Assembly: GCA_958450325.1 (NCBI GenBank)
Contig: OY288242.1
Coordinates: 67,636,062-67,700,061, forward strand
Length of the DNA: 64,000 nucleotides
Reading direction: 5' to 3'
DNA from: Agrostemma githago
Lineage: Eukaryota; Streptophyta; Magnoliopsida; Caryophyllales; Caryophyllaceae
Shown one piece after another: positions 1 through 10,728 of the stretch (position 1 is its first letter; each line of letters starts with the position of its first letter). The notes beneath the pieces were generated by a model that saw only the letters and a list, made by a program, of their open reading frames with translations, did no database searches and was not told where the DNA came from. The translations under genes were made by a program, and so were the position numbers.

Positions 1-1684
1 GCTTGGCTGCTGGTATGGCTATTGGTGTTGTCGGTGATGCTGGTGTCAGGTAATCTTCTTACTTTCCACTTCCTTAGCAGCCGTCTTGGGTAAGATTGTT
101 GTATTATTGTTAAATGGCGCGTTAAGCATGAAATAGAGCCATTTTATGCATATAAAGGTCTCATTTGAGTTCGAGTTGACCCTGCGCTCTTACATTTTTG
201 CGCGATTTTTCTGCTGTGGGTGTTTGATGATTTATATGTAAGCTGTTTTGATGGGTATGATGTTGAATATTGATTTAAAAATTCGGGGTTGAAATGTGAT
301 TGGAAGATTTGACTCTTTTCTTTAATGCTGTTAGTTGAATAGTTCAGATCATTGTAGAAGGTGCTGAAATGTTGCATGTTTGATCGTGCTTGTTTAGTTT
401 TGTTGATGGTTTTCCTATCGGTTGGGCTTGAATCCAGCACTGGTTGTATAAGGGACTTGATATTTTAATAAATGGGCTCTAACACCCCTTGAGGTAGCTT
501 TTGGGGTCAGCGGAGCAAACAAAAAAAATTCCAAGTGCTTCATAATGTAATTTCTAGAACCATCGGTTTAAATCAAAGGGGGTATCCTATTCCAAAATCA
601 ATAAAAAAAAGTACATACATTCATGCCTTAGCACTGAACATCCCCCAAACCTCCCTCCACCCCTTTCGGATGGATTTTCTCATTATCTATATCATGTGTT
701 GTGCTTGTTGTATATGCTGAGGCTGTGATTATCCAATCCATTGATTATGCTCAATGTTTGAAGTGGATTTTGTTTTAGAGCATTTTTGCAAGGGTTATCA
801 TCTTGGTGAATTTAGCAGTCTAAAAGATTGAAGTATGATGGGGTAAAATGGGTTAACATGGTAGGTTATTTCAGGCTGACTAAAATTATGAAAAATGATA
901 CTCCGTATTAAAATGTCTGTAAATCCGAGCCCTTCTAGTTCTAACGGAAAGGTAATTAAGGTTTTCGCTTATCCTCTGATGTGGACATGTTAGTTTGCTG
1001 TTTTCACACATAACATTGTTTGTGCCAACCATATTCCTGTTTTGTTCATAAAAAAATTTCTAGTTCACGTGTTTGTTTGGTCTTATATGCCAATAGATTT
1101 TTCTTACTTAATCAACTACTCTACATAATTATACAACTTGGAACTCCTTAGTTTTATTATACTTTGAAGTTGGTTTGTAGTAAAAGTATTTTCCTGTGCA
1201 ACAATAACAAAGCTTTATTGCCGCAATGACGTGCGGTCAGCTAACCTGAATCATTCTTCAACGCTTAGGTTCAAAATCAAACTACATTTACCACTAAGAA
1301 TACTTTCTCTTCACAATCCCCTCTCCAATGCCATGTTTTCTCTAATTCCAACATAAGTCATGTGATTTGCATTCCCTCTTCAAAAAAAATTCTCAAGAGA
1401 TTTACTGCTGTGAACTGTGAGGTTGGAAGATTGGGGTTTTCAGCTGTGAACTGTGATAGTTTCAACACAATCGCCTCATATTTGAGTGTTATCGTTGTGG
1501 GACAATATGAATCTCTAACATCTATTGACCTGTGTCTCTTGTTTTGGACAGAGCCAACGCACAACAACCTAAGCTTTTCGTCGGGATGATTCTTATCCTC
1601 ATCTTTGCCGAAGCTCTTGCTCTATATGGTCTCATTGTCGGCATTATCCTATCTTCTCGAGCGGGTCAGTCGAGAGCTGATTAA
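1..1684 (+). CDS. VHA-c: V-type H+-ATPase 16-kDa proteolipid, subunit c (3' part)
   Basis: This gene encodes the proteolipid of the membrane V0 rotor that carries protons across vacuolar and endomembranes. Two exon pieces are visible. Exon 3..49 reads [15 protein letters not shown] and ends in a split AG codon followed by a GT donor. After an intron, exon 1552..1684 begins after TTTTGGACAG, restores the Arg codon and continues [19 protein letters not shown], then [15 protein letters not shown] and [10 protein letters not shown] before TAA. The Glu in FAEALALYG is the conserved proton-binding carboxylate of the last membrane helix. The QSRAD end is typical of plant subunit c. The 5' exons lie outside the window. 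The phase across the intron is consistent and no break is seen, so this is probably a functional host gene. Which VHA-c paralogue it is cannot be told from 59 residues. Confidence 0.95.
50..1551 (+). other. Intron of the VHA-c gene
   Basis: The intron is 1502 bp, with GT at 50-51 and AG at 1550-1551. It interrupts an Arg codon after its second base. It is AT-rich like most plant introns. It contains a short duplicated CTGTGAACTGTGA motif near 1410 and 1443, and no coding potential that I recognise. Short open frames inside it have no recognisable product. Confidence 0.9.
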
Positions 1685-1820
1685 GTTTGCTCAAGTCAAG
1701 TATATTGATCACTCTTCTTGTGTTGACACACTGTCTATTCTTGGTTTCTTGCTTTCTTCTTCAATTTTGGTCAAATATAATTGATGTTCTACAGCTACTT
1801 ATAGAGCTAGGCTCTAGCAG

Positions 1821-1826
1821 AATAAA
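1821..1826 (+). promoter_or_regulatory. Candidate polyadenylation signal of VHA-c
   Basis: AATAAA lies 137 bp after the VHA-c stop codon in a T-rich 3' flank, followed by A/T runs at 1858-1892. Position and sequence fit a plant 3'-end signal. Plant signals are loose, so this is only a candidate. Confidence 0.4.
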
Positions 1827-2040
1827 TACTTTTGATGTTTCCTCGGTTTTGTTTCTTGTAAAAAAAAAGGTTTATATCCCGTTCCTTTTTTTTTTGGGCT
1901 TGAGTATTGATTTAAACTGATTCTGATCGATGCAATTTTACAGCAGTTAGATTTAAGTGGTTTCTTTCTTCCTTCAAGTGATGATTTGAACAAGAAAAAT
2001 AGATACTTGGAGGATGGTGAGTCGAATATTGGACCTTTAG

Positions 2041-2270
2041 TCAATTGGACCTTCGTCTTAACTGGTAGGGTAAGTATATTCGGCACCTCATCAGAACTTT
2101 CATAAACTAAATTCCGCATGGAGGACCTTTGTCTTAACTCGTAACTGGTAGGGTACACATATTCGGCATCTCATTAGAACTTTCATAAACTAAATTCTGC
2201 ATAGAGGACCTTTGTCTTAAGTCTTAACTGGTAGGGTAAATCATATGGGTATCCTTCATAAACTAACTTT
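2041..2270. repeat. Short tandem repeat, unit about 80 bp, 2.7 copies
   Basis: Units start near 2045, 2121 and 2204. They share GGACCTT(T/C)GTCTTAA, TGGTAGGGTA, ATTCGGCA(C/T)CTCAT and TTTCATAAACTAA. The unit length varies from about 76 to 83 bp. The rest of 1685-2689 is AT-rich flank. A 28-bp direct duplication that starts ATATCATATGACAAGTC lies near 2521 and 2588. No gene is visible in this stretch. Confidence 0.7.
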
Positions 2271-3561
2271 GACATGGACAAGGATGCCCCATTTCGAATT
2301 TGTTCAGGGATGGGGTTGTCCGAGGCACATGGTTCGGACCACGAAAGGAGTGGCCTATATCAACACATTCCTAATTTTGGATCTACTGTAGCCTCTGTTG
2401 GTGTTTGTCCGTGAACCATAAAATCTAAAGAATTGGGTTTCATCAAACTCAAGAATGAGTACGGAGTCTTACTTACGAGTACTTCATTTATTTCAATTTT
2501 ATTGTGTTAACTTTGTTCTATATCATATGACAAGTCAAAAATTAGAAGTCATCTTATTTTTCATAATCATTTTTTGAGATGTTGTATATCATATGACAAG
2601 TCAAAAATTAGAAAAAGTTCAACTTAAAAGTAAGGATTTTCTATTAAGATTGGAAGTTCTTAAACTGAGTAGTTGGTTTGCAATTAGGGGACTACTCTTT
2701 ACCGTCGGTGTTAATTACGTAAAATGACGACTTTGTCCTAGATATTTATTCTCGAAAGAATATTTGTGGACATGACATAGGTCCACCCCGACGCGGCCAC
2801 GCGCGGGTTTAGGGAGGCGAATGAATCTCATGTGAGATGGATCGAATTGAAATTTAAATCGAAGTGGAGTCGTCACCGAACTTTGTGGGAGTTCGGGCCC
2901 ATTCGAACCCACTCTATGTCTTAGTGGGCCGTGCACGAAGTATAGCCCATTTGGATTTCAGAGTTTATTGGGTTCGTCCCTTTGCATTTTGACACCGATA
3001 CCGACATTATCGGATACCGTGTATTGAATGACTCTCGTGCGCCAATCGGTTCGGATATCCGGAAACCATGGTTCTGACTAAGAGGTGAGAGTACGTGTTG
3101 GGAAGTTCACAAAGAACACCCAACCCCGCCCGCACATTAGCGACCTCTACTAAGATATCGTTTGATGTTTTAATACGCGCGTTAGTAATTCGATGAGATG
3201 ATATGCAAACATTCTTTTGACTAAACATGGGAAAATTAGAATAAGTTGCTATGTCGATTTAATGCATCCAAAATTAACGTCAAAGTTGTATTTAGCATGC
3301 GAGATTCATTTTAGTACAATAAAACGAATAACGAAAATAAACTACCAAAATAAGAACAAACGTGTTAGTAACGATAAATAACAATAATAACGGTTTGCAA
3401 ATAATATAAAATGCTATAGGATGACGCGACGAGATATGATGCATGAGTTTTGGAAAGATGAATCACGTGATGGACTTGACACGTGTTAACCGAAGTCATT
3501 AAAAATATTTTATCGAGACTCGAAAGATGCTATGAACCTCACGGATTTGTCGTGATAAAGG

Positions 3562-3760
3562 CCACTCGACCGAGTCATTGAGGGACTCGACCGAGTGGAC
3601 CTCGGAAAAGGATTCTGCCCAAAATTTGAGGTGTTACTCGACCGAGTCATTAAGAGACTCGACCGAGTGGTCGCCACTCGATCGAGTCATTGAGAGACTC
3701 GACCGAGTAGTCCTCAAAGAGTCATTCTGCCTCGATTTTTGGGTGCCACTCGATCGAGTG
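3562..3760. repeat. Cluster of ACTCGATCGAGT-type palindromes (left LTR, downstream cluster)
   Basis: At least seven copies of the self-complementary dodecamer ACTCGATCGAGT or ACTCGACCGAGT occur in about 200 bp. They are often paired as palindrome, 6-8 bp, palindrome. The counterpart is at 15437-15658, which has one extra unit. On the element's - strand this cluster lies about 1.3 kb downstream of the TATA box. Confidence 0.8.
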
Positions 3761-5007
3761 CCCCCTGTACGAACAAGAGTTCGGTTTGCGATTTGTTATA
3801 GACTTCGAAATTGCTTTTTTGATTTTGGTAAATTGCTATCTTGTCAAATCGGGCAGAAATATTGTATGATTTGTGCTCGATTCGGATTTTGATACTCGTC
3901 GTATCCGATATTTGATTATGGATTCAGTATCGAATATTTAGAGCGGAATTTAGGAAAAAGGTTATAAGTCCTTTAAATTAAACTAAAACGAAATAAATTA
4001 TCTCCGCGTTTATAGTGTCGTAACTAATTCTTTAGAATTGTGTGACAACTATTTTAGCATCAACGAACTCGTGTTAGTTAAATTTATTGACTAGTTCGAT
4101 TAGATACGATATCCGACTATTGAGTTGGTATCGAATCCAAAGAACGACGCTTTAAACTTTATTGAAAAGAAAAAAAATGATTCCCTCCGCATCTGACATC
4201 GTAATAAATCCTTGCGGTATTTTGTGATGTCAGATCCGCATCAACGGGTCTCAGTTCATAAAAAAGGGGAATCAGACGCGTTTAAAGGGGAATATTGCGA
4301 TCCCATCATGCCTTTGAGTGTTTAGGGCGGGGCTTCTCGAGAGGGCTCCACCACTGTTACAACTTGTGAAAGGGTTAGAAGGGTCTTATGCTAATATCTC
4401 CTTTAAACGTGCTCAATTCGAAATAGTTTTGGAAATTTGATGAATATGTTGTTAATAATGATGACGATGATGCGAATGAAACGTGACTAAGGACGCGATA
4501 AGAATAAAAAACGCTATTGTTGATGTTGACTCGCTTCAACAATCAAATACTCGGGGTGTCGGGATAAGCGACCGGCCACATCGGGTGAAACACTCTTGTA
4601 TTCGGATTTCCTTATTCCGTCATTCTTTGTATTCGACACGAATTAGCGAGTATTTTAATGTTTTAATACTAGTAATATTATCGATTTTAGATACGAGAAG
4701 AAAAATAAAAAAAACGAAGAAGACGAGAGATAGAGAGGAGGACGACGGGAAGACGAGGAAGTAGAAAGAGAGAAAAAAACGGGATTATTGCACCCTCAAC
4801 CTACATGTTTCTTATGCTCGAACGAAACTCGTTTAATCGTGGCTCGGGCACGGGAGTATTGAGGTGAATGTAGATGGAGTTATGGTGGTTTAGGGTTTGA
4901 GGTTTTTCTAGATGCTAGGGTTTAGGTTGAAGAAGTAGTAATTAGGGTTCTTGGATGTGTAGATTAGGGTTGTGAAAAAGTATGTGTAAGTTGCATGCAA
5001 GAGAGTG

Positions 5008-5016
5008 TTTATATAG
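5008..5016 (-). promoter_or_regulatory. TATA box in the left LTR
   Basis: Read on the - strand, the sequence is CCTATATAAACAC, a good plant TATA box. It is preceded at about 30-115 bp by the palindrome cluster 5044-5126. The equivalent site in the right LTR (16893-16902) reads CCTATGTAAACAC, which breaks the TATA core. Confidence 0.6.
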
Positions 5017-5043
5017 GAATGATCCCCCTCCACGACCTAAGGC

Positions 5044-5126
5044 TACTCGACTGAGTGCCCTGCTGACTCGATCGAGTGGCCCAAAGCAGGCGTAAAACGG
5101 GCCTGTTGAAGGCCCACTCGATCGAA
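5044..5126. repeat. Promoter-proximal palindrome cluster (left LTR)
   Basis: Three ACTCGAYYGAGT-like units lie just upstream (on the - strand) of the LTR TATA box, the usual place for activator sites. The right LTR copy (16929-17032) has four units. The missing unit here ends exactly between two ACTCGATCGA repeats, which suggests slippage. Confidence 0.7.
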
Positions 5127-5513
5127 CGGGTCAGCTGGAGCGAAGGGGTCCGGATTTTTGGACCTCGGGTTGGATATTTTTGTAGATCTTGTATTTGGGT
5201 TGGACTTTTGATATTTTCGTGTCTATTTTGTGTCTCGAAAACGAATTTGACCGGGGTTTGACCCGGTCGCTAAAAGACGGTTTTATTTCCGGTGTCGGTT
5301 TTGACCCAAATTAGTCTTATTTGATTGGAAAGGACCCGTGGGTCTGAATTTGAGGTTGGTTTTGTGAGATTTTACTCCGTAAAACGCCCAAACCAGAAAC
5401 TAACGGTTTCGAGCCCATATCCGAGCGCGTAGAAGCACGTTTGCGTCCGATCATCATCGGGTGTTTTTTGGAAACCGCTATAGACACCTAGCAGCCAAAT
5501 GTGGGTGTCTACA

Positions 5514-5719
5514 ATATTACTTTAACATTTTATAGATTATCGATTTTATTAAAACTCGATAATAAAACTATCTTTTTCGATTATCGTAATAAATCAAAAC
5601 CGACTTCCTATATAGTTAATATATGGAATTACGCAAAATGATGAGTTCTTCTTTGGAATTAGTTCTCGAAATATTATCACATTTACATTTGATAGAGTAT
5701 CGGTTTAGGGTTCGTTTGG
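5514..5719. repeat. 206-bp copy of the DNA outside the right LTR, placed just inside the left LTR
   Basis: These 206 bp match 17422-17627 with no indels and about eight substitutions by eye. 17422-17627 is foldback-arm DNA outside the retrotransposon, up to and including the first 12 bases of the Tourist-like MITE (GGGTTCGTTTGG). The homology stops there. It therefore replaces the retrotransposon's own 3' end, including the polypurine tract. Confidence 0.85.
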
Positions 5720-6264
5720 ACCAATCGAGGATGAAGACCTCGTAGACTTCCGGTCGGGTCGTTCATAGTCCATTTGACTTGTGTAAAGGGCTCGCCAGCC
5801 ATAAGACGGAAATCATACCTGAGTTGATGCTGATAACTCCATGAGGGATTCAGACCTGTTGTGTAAGTCCCGGGTGCGCCTGTATATGGGCGCATCCCGT
5901 GCTATTCCGGGGAAAAATGTCACCTCGCGCTTTCCGCTGGGGAGATATATGAGTTGTGCGGGCTTGCCTCTGAAGCCTTGAGTCGTACCTGTATCAGTTA
6001 CATAAATTTTTTGTGTGCAACACGTAGGTAAAAATATGACTCCCGCTGGGGAATAAAAGTTTGAATTTTTCGAATTTTGGATTTTTGAAATTTTTGAATT
6101 TTTTTGAAAAATTTGACTCTTTTGAAAAAATTAGGAATACTCGGGATGACTCATTCCTGGGCCAAAATTGAGGAATTTGAAACTGGGCCTGTATGCATAA
6201 ACCCACTAGAATAAGGAAACTTTAGGAAAAGAGAATATGGAAAGAGGGTTGTAGGGCTTGGTGT
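5720..6264. other. Non-coding internal region between the copied tract and the antisense promoter
   Basis: This stretch is part of the Tat element. It holds GCTGGGGA-like motifs near 5936 and 6045 and an AT-rich AATTTTTGAATTT run at 6060-6130. The - strand open frame at 5683-5895 crosses the 5719 junction, so it cannot be an ancestral gene. I recognise nothing else here. Confidence 0.5.
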
Positions 6265-6272
6265 TATAAATA
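6265..6272 (+). promoter_or_regulatory. TATA box of the antisense (+ strand) gene
   Basis: TATAAATA in the context GTGTTATAAATACCCC lies about 93 bp before the first ATG (6365). It is followed by a pyrimidine-rich leader (TTCACAATTCTCTTCTCCTC), a typical plant TATA plus Y-patch arrangement. Confidence 0.6.
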
Positions 6273-6364
6273 CCCCTCCCTTGTATTAGTTTTCCTCACA
6301 ATTCACTTCACAATTCTCTTCTCCTCAAAAAGAAAGCTTCTTATTCTTTTCAAGAAGTTTAGCC

Positions 6365-8179
6365 ATGGGGATTGAGCGCTTGACCACGATGTTGCAAGAA
6401 TGGTCCTGACACTTTATGGACACCAATAGGGTAGCTTTGAACCAGACGGGTATTACTCAGCTGTATACATTCCGTCAGATGCAGGTGGATCGCCACTTCC
6501 TTGATGCTTGTTTGTCCTATTGGGACGACACATATCATGTTTTTGCCTTTCCTCGGGGCGAAATTTGTCCTTTACCCGAGGAGATTGCTGCTGTGGGAGG
6601 ATGAAACCCTATACTTCGTCTTGCTGTCCCGTTTTCAGTCCATAATCCTAGGAGGAAGCTACGGGAATTTTTAGGGCTTTCCCATAACGAAGTATCTCGA
6701 ATGGCTGAAGGTGATACTATTTCTTTGATTGACTTGGCTAAGAAATTTATGAACCCGCATGATGTCCGGGTCAGACCGGCCCACAGCCGTAGGGCTTTCT
6801 CTTTTTGTATGCTCCACGTTTATGCCTTTGAAGGTCATATGGATTTATTGTCGTGTATGGGCGATGTTCGTCTTTTTACCGTGGTTGACTTGATGGAGAC
6901 GGAGCACAGTCCGGCTTGGTTGATTACGGGGGAAATTATCCAAGGTTTGGATAATCGTAAGAGGAATTCGTCGGTTCGCCTGACCGGGAGCACCCGTTTA
7001 TTGCACGTATATCGCTTCGAATTTTTCTGATTTTTCAATTTCTCAATTTCTCAAATTTTTGATCTTTTTCTCGCGATTTCCTGCTACAGTGGGCACTCGA
7101 TCGAGTCACCCTGGCACTTGATCGAGTGCCTTTGTAAAAAGTCCCCCTGCCCGATTTCAGGGGTGTCACTCGATCGAGTAGTCCCTAAGCATTCGATCGA
7201 GTGCCCTCAGGCGGACATCTATTTTGCTCGGAAACTTATATTTTTTTTGTTTCTTTTTCAGCTTTGGCTATTTCAGAGGCTATCGGTCATAGATCCTCCC
7301 CTTGACCCAAGTCGATACCGACCTAATCAGGTGATGACAAGGAGACGGGCTATTGATTTTTCGCGCCAAATCACTCAGAAATATTGGGGCGAAGTGTTGT
7401 CTTTCCATGGTGGTCCGTTGATCCGATGGGTAGTGCCATGGTGGCCCATTTATGTTTGGACGGGCTTGGCCCCGAGGGATAGGGCTCGCTATCAGGTAAT
7501 CTTGTCTTTCAGGCAGACAATTCACCTTTACCCCGACCGCATACTAAGGCAGTATGGTTGGACCCAAAGAATTCCTGAGGTTGAAGCAGTTGTGAGTGAA
7601 TCTATCCAACTGACTGATGTGATGTGCAACACTTGGATGCAAAGATGGTACACCCGGTCCACTTGGCCTATTCCCAAATCTCTTCACTCAATTTGGGTAT
7701 CGGATTCTTATGTGAAGTGGACTAAAGCCGATTCTGCGAAGGCCCGAGCCGCTTTAAAGGTTGATGAAACTTTTGACCTGCTACGGAGGGAGCAGGTTAA
7801 AGACAATCGAGGCTTTTTTGACGAAGGCGACACTCCGGCTACATTGGTCCGTCTAATGTCAGGTCAGAGAGGGAAACCTAGGACTCAAGCTGAAGGGTCC
7901 AGTGCTAGAGGTGCGCGGGGGAAAGTGAGCCCCTAGACTGACTTGGAAAGGAGACTTGGCCCAAAACTGGCAGTTCAGGACCGACTTGGTCCTCGAGACA
8001 GGCTACCCGAGCACGTGCGGGCCCGACTTGGACCGGTGACCATGGAAGAAGACCCGTTGTCGAAGAAACGGGTTCGAGCAAAGGAGGTTCCCTTGGTGAT
8101 CCGGGAACGTTCGCCCCCGCCCCGTCGACATCGGGCTCCACGCGACCCGAAGGACACGGGAAAGGGCAAAATGCCTTAA
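6365..8179 (+). pseudogene. Antisense gene of the Tat element, plant mobile-domain/DUF7745-like, two exons, three in-frame stops
   Basis: The gene runs opposite to gag-pol. Exon 1 is 6365-7006, starting ATGGGGATTGAGCGC. The intron is 7007-7261 (GT...TTTCTTTTTCAG), and exon 2 is 7262-8179. The join is phase 0 and gives STRLLH followed by LWLFQRLSVIDPP. Exon 1 contains LDACLSYWDDTYHVFAF and FPRGEICPLPEEIAAV, then KLREFLGL. Exon 2 contains RQITQKYWGEVLSFHG and a basic, proline-rich tail (RERSPPPRRHRAP). This pattern resembles the plant mobile domain / DUF7745 proteins often found in Tat elements; that is family recall, not a search. In-frame stops at 6407 (TGA), 6602 (TGA) and 7934 (TAG) break it. 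Otherwise the frame is kept to TAA at 8179. The role of such proteins is unknown. Confidence 0.7.
7094..7204. repeat. Palindrome cluster inside the intron of the antisense gene
   Basis: Four ACTCGATCGAGT-type palindromes, two with one changed base, lie inside the 255-bp intron. They are the same motif as in the LTR clusters. Confidence 0.75.
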
Positions 8180-8716
8180 GTCTCCTTATTTTATTATTTG
8201 AGTATTACTATTATTTTTGTGGTGTGCTTTTTTCAGTGTGTTTGCCTACTTTTTTTTATGTCATGTAATTTTGAAATTCCCGAGTTTATTGAGTTTTTAA
8301 TAAAAGACATATTAGTGAATACCGTTTCCGTCTTTTTCATTATTGCAGTGGTTGTACCCTTTTGAGGGGTTGCCTACGTATCCACAATTGGCGGAATCAA
8401 ACCAAACGTAGTTCAAACATAGATTTTTTTTGCAATTTTCGAAATACACCAAGACTATTAGTTCGAGATGTGCGACAGTAGGATAAATAATCCTAGCTCA
8501 TTGACTTGCTTATAATTTTTGAAAATTTATAAAAAGACAAATTTTTATGAACTTTTGCAAATGACATCGAGGTAAGGTTTAAGGGTAGTAGCGCTTCAGC
8601 TGGTCCAAGTTGGTTGGGTTGACGAATTCATTCCCGTCCAAGTCTGTTAGCATCACTGCCCCTCCTGATAGGACCTTCTTTACCACGTACGGTCCAACCC
8701 AATTGGGTTTGAATTT
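8180..8716. other. Spacer between the antisense gene and the integrase end
   Basis: This is AT-rich non-coding DNA between the two convergent genes of the Tat element. TAATAAAAG near 8299 could serve as a + strand polyadenylation signal for the antisense gene. Nothing else is recognised. Confidence 0.4.
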
Positions 8717-9457
8717 TCATCTTGGATCAACCGGTAGTAATGCACGGACCGATTTTAGGACTAGATCCCCTTCTTTGATATTTCTGGGCCTAACTCTTTT
8801 GTTGAAAGCCCGTTGTATCCTCTTTTGATATATTTGAATGTTGTTGAGGGCCCGAGACCCTCGTTTGTCTAGAAGAACTAGCGAGTCGTATCGGGCTTGG
8901 ACCCAATCTGCTTCAGGCACTTGGCTCTCAAGTAAAATCCTAAGGGATGGTACTTCCAGTTCGACTGGTTGGACCGCTTTCATTTCGTATGTCAAGTAAT
9001 AGGGAGTTGCTCCAGTTCCGGTGCGAATTGACGTTCGGTACCCCCATAGGGCAAAAGGTATTTTGTCAGGCCAGTCCCAATAATTCTCAGCCATCTTTTT
9101 AAGTATGGTGACAATCGTTTTATTAGCTGCCTCTACCGTTCCATTTGTTTGGGGACGGTAAGGCGAAGATGTATGCCTTTGGATTTTATATTTTGCTAGC
9201 AAAGTAGCGGTTTCAGCTTGGAAATGGGTCCCGTGATCACTGATGAACTCATGCGGGATCCCGTACCGGCATATAATCTTTTTCTGGATAAACTTGGCGA
9301 CGTGCTTGGCATTCAAGATCCGGTACGACTCGACTTTGGCCCATTTGGTGAAATAGTCGATAGCCACCAAAATGAAACAATGACCTCCCATTCTGGAAGG
9401 GTTTACCTTTCCAATTATATCAATTCCCCATGTTGAAAACGGCCATGGTGATGTCAT
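8717..9457 (-). pseudogene. Integrase core and C-terminus of the Tat element
   Basis: The integrase inserts the DNA copy of the retroelement. Visible blocks are WGIDIIGKVNP with the first catalytic Asp, AIDYFTKWAKVE, FISDHGTHFQAE with the second Asp, and YRPQTNGTVEAANKTI with the catalytic Glu. They are followed by PFALWGYRTSIRTGTGATPY and a C-terminal RVRPRNIKEGDLVLK. The reading frame is open for 246 codons. It is separated by a frameshift from the zinc-binding part at 9454-9560, so the protein cannot be made as one piece. Confidence 0.85.
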
Positions 9458-10212
9458 GGTGTATAGTACCTGAGCCTCATGATTTTTCGGGCTAGCATAT
9501 GGGCGTTCATATGCGGGCCATTTTCACCATCGTGCACTTCGGACATAACCTTTTCAGCCTGTACTTTATCGATACACAGAAAGAGAGCCCCCTGTGCCGT
9601 CTTTTTGTATAACCGTCCGTCGTCCGTACGAAAGAATTGGGTTGCCAATCTTTGCAAGGGTTTATTGGCCCGGTTTTCAGTTCCCGGGGGATATTCTCCC
9701 GTTGTCAAGTAGGTTAGAACAGCCTGATACCAAGGTTCTGGATCAGTTATTTCGATATCTTGAATGGCGTGAATATAGGCCGGCTCGGACCGTCTTTCGA
9801 CGCAAATTGGCATGCTGGTTAGGTGCTCCGGGATATTTAGTAAGGATGCTAATTTGGAAAGTGCATCCGCGAACTGGTTTTCTTCCCGGGGTAGATAAAT
9901 GTATTCTACCTTTTGGAGTTGTTTTTCGAGAACCCTTACTCGCGCCTGGTAGGCCACGAGATTGGCGTTCCGAGTTTTCCATTTTTGGAGAGCTTGGTTG
10001 ATGACTAGAGACGAGTCACCGTGGACCCGGAGGCTTGTTACTCCTAAATCAGCGGCGGCTTCCAACCCGTGAATGCATGCTTCATACTCGGCTGCGTTGT
10101 TAGTCACATCAAAGTCCAATTTAATGGATAGCGGTGTATGCTCTCCTTTTGGTGAAATTAACAGAATCCCGACTCCGAATCCTCGGAAGTTGGACGCCCC
10201 ATCAAAATACAA
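9454..10212 (-). pseudogene. Second (archaeal-type) RNase H and start of the integrase zinc domain, Tat element
   Basis: The domain shows YFDGASNFRGFGVGILL, NNAAEYEACIHGLEAA, RVHGDSSLVINQ and NQFADALSKLAS. All four acidic catalytic positions (D, E, D, D) are present. An additional RNase H between the usual RT-RNase H and the integrase is the hallmark of Tat elements. The frame continues to the His pair of the integrase zinc finger (near HDGENGPHMNAHM) and then stops. A TGA at 10213-10215, in frame with the upstream block, separates it from the first RNase H. Confidence 0.85.
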
Positions 10213-10215
10213 ATA

Positions 10216-10680
10216 TCATGTCTCGGTGTCGGTATGGAATATATCTTCATCTTGAAAAGCCCAAGTATCGGTGTGCCCTTCTTCAGAAAAGGGACTATCG
10301 GCGAGAAATTCGGCTACTACCCGACTTTTGATGGCTTTTAATGGTGTGAACCTGAGGTCGAACTCTGCTAACATTAAAATCCATCTGGACATCCTGCCAT
10401 TGAGGATGAGCTTTTCGAATAGGTACTTGATAGGATCCATTTTGGATAGAACATGTACCTCGTGACTGAGCATATAGTGCCGGAGCTTTTTAGTGGCCCA
10501 AACTAAAGATAGACACGTCTTTTCAAGCATGGTGTATTTGCATTCATACTCCAAGAATTTCTTGCTGATGTAGTAAATGGCCCGCTCTTCTGAATTGACT
10601 GTCTGGGCCAACATAGCCCCCATGGCTGTCTCGGTCGTTGTTAGATATAACGACAAAGGCAAACCGGGTTGAGGTGGCAT
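10216..10680 (-). pseudogene. RT-linked RNase H of the Tat element
   Basis: The block LYLTTTETAMGAMLAQ, then IYYISKKFLEYECKYTMLEK, then ATKKLRHYMLSHEVHVLS and SRWILMLAEFDLRFTPLKAIK is the RNase H that follows gypsy reverse transcriptases. The first catalytic Asp position in LYLTTTE appears lost. The same frame runs into 9454-10212 after a single stop codon. Confidence 0.8.
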
Positions 10681-10728
10681 TAATACTCACGGTGCAGACA
10701 AGATCTCCTTGATTTTATCGAAAGCCTT

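Larger units (their letters stand above)
2765..5513 (-). repeat. Left LTR (3' LTR of the - strand Tat element)
   Basis: This LTR is 2749 bp, starting TGTGGACATGACATAGG and ending GTGGGTGTCTACA. It aligns along its length with 14640-17421, with point differences and small indels. It is preceded by ATATT. Two of the indels remove one whole palindrome unit (near 3755 and 5122). The short open frames inside it are chance frames repeated in both LTRs. Confidence 0.9.

Noticed and set aside
3562..3760. Regularly spaced palindromic repeats as a CRISPR-like array
   Set aside because: They lie in LTRs of a plant retrotransposon, spacers are very short and not unique, and the DNA is nuclear eukaryotic.
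5683..5895. 70-codon - strand frame near the left LTR of the old Tat element
   Set aside because: It crosses the recombination junction at 5719, so it cannot be an ancestral gene.
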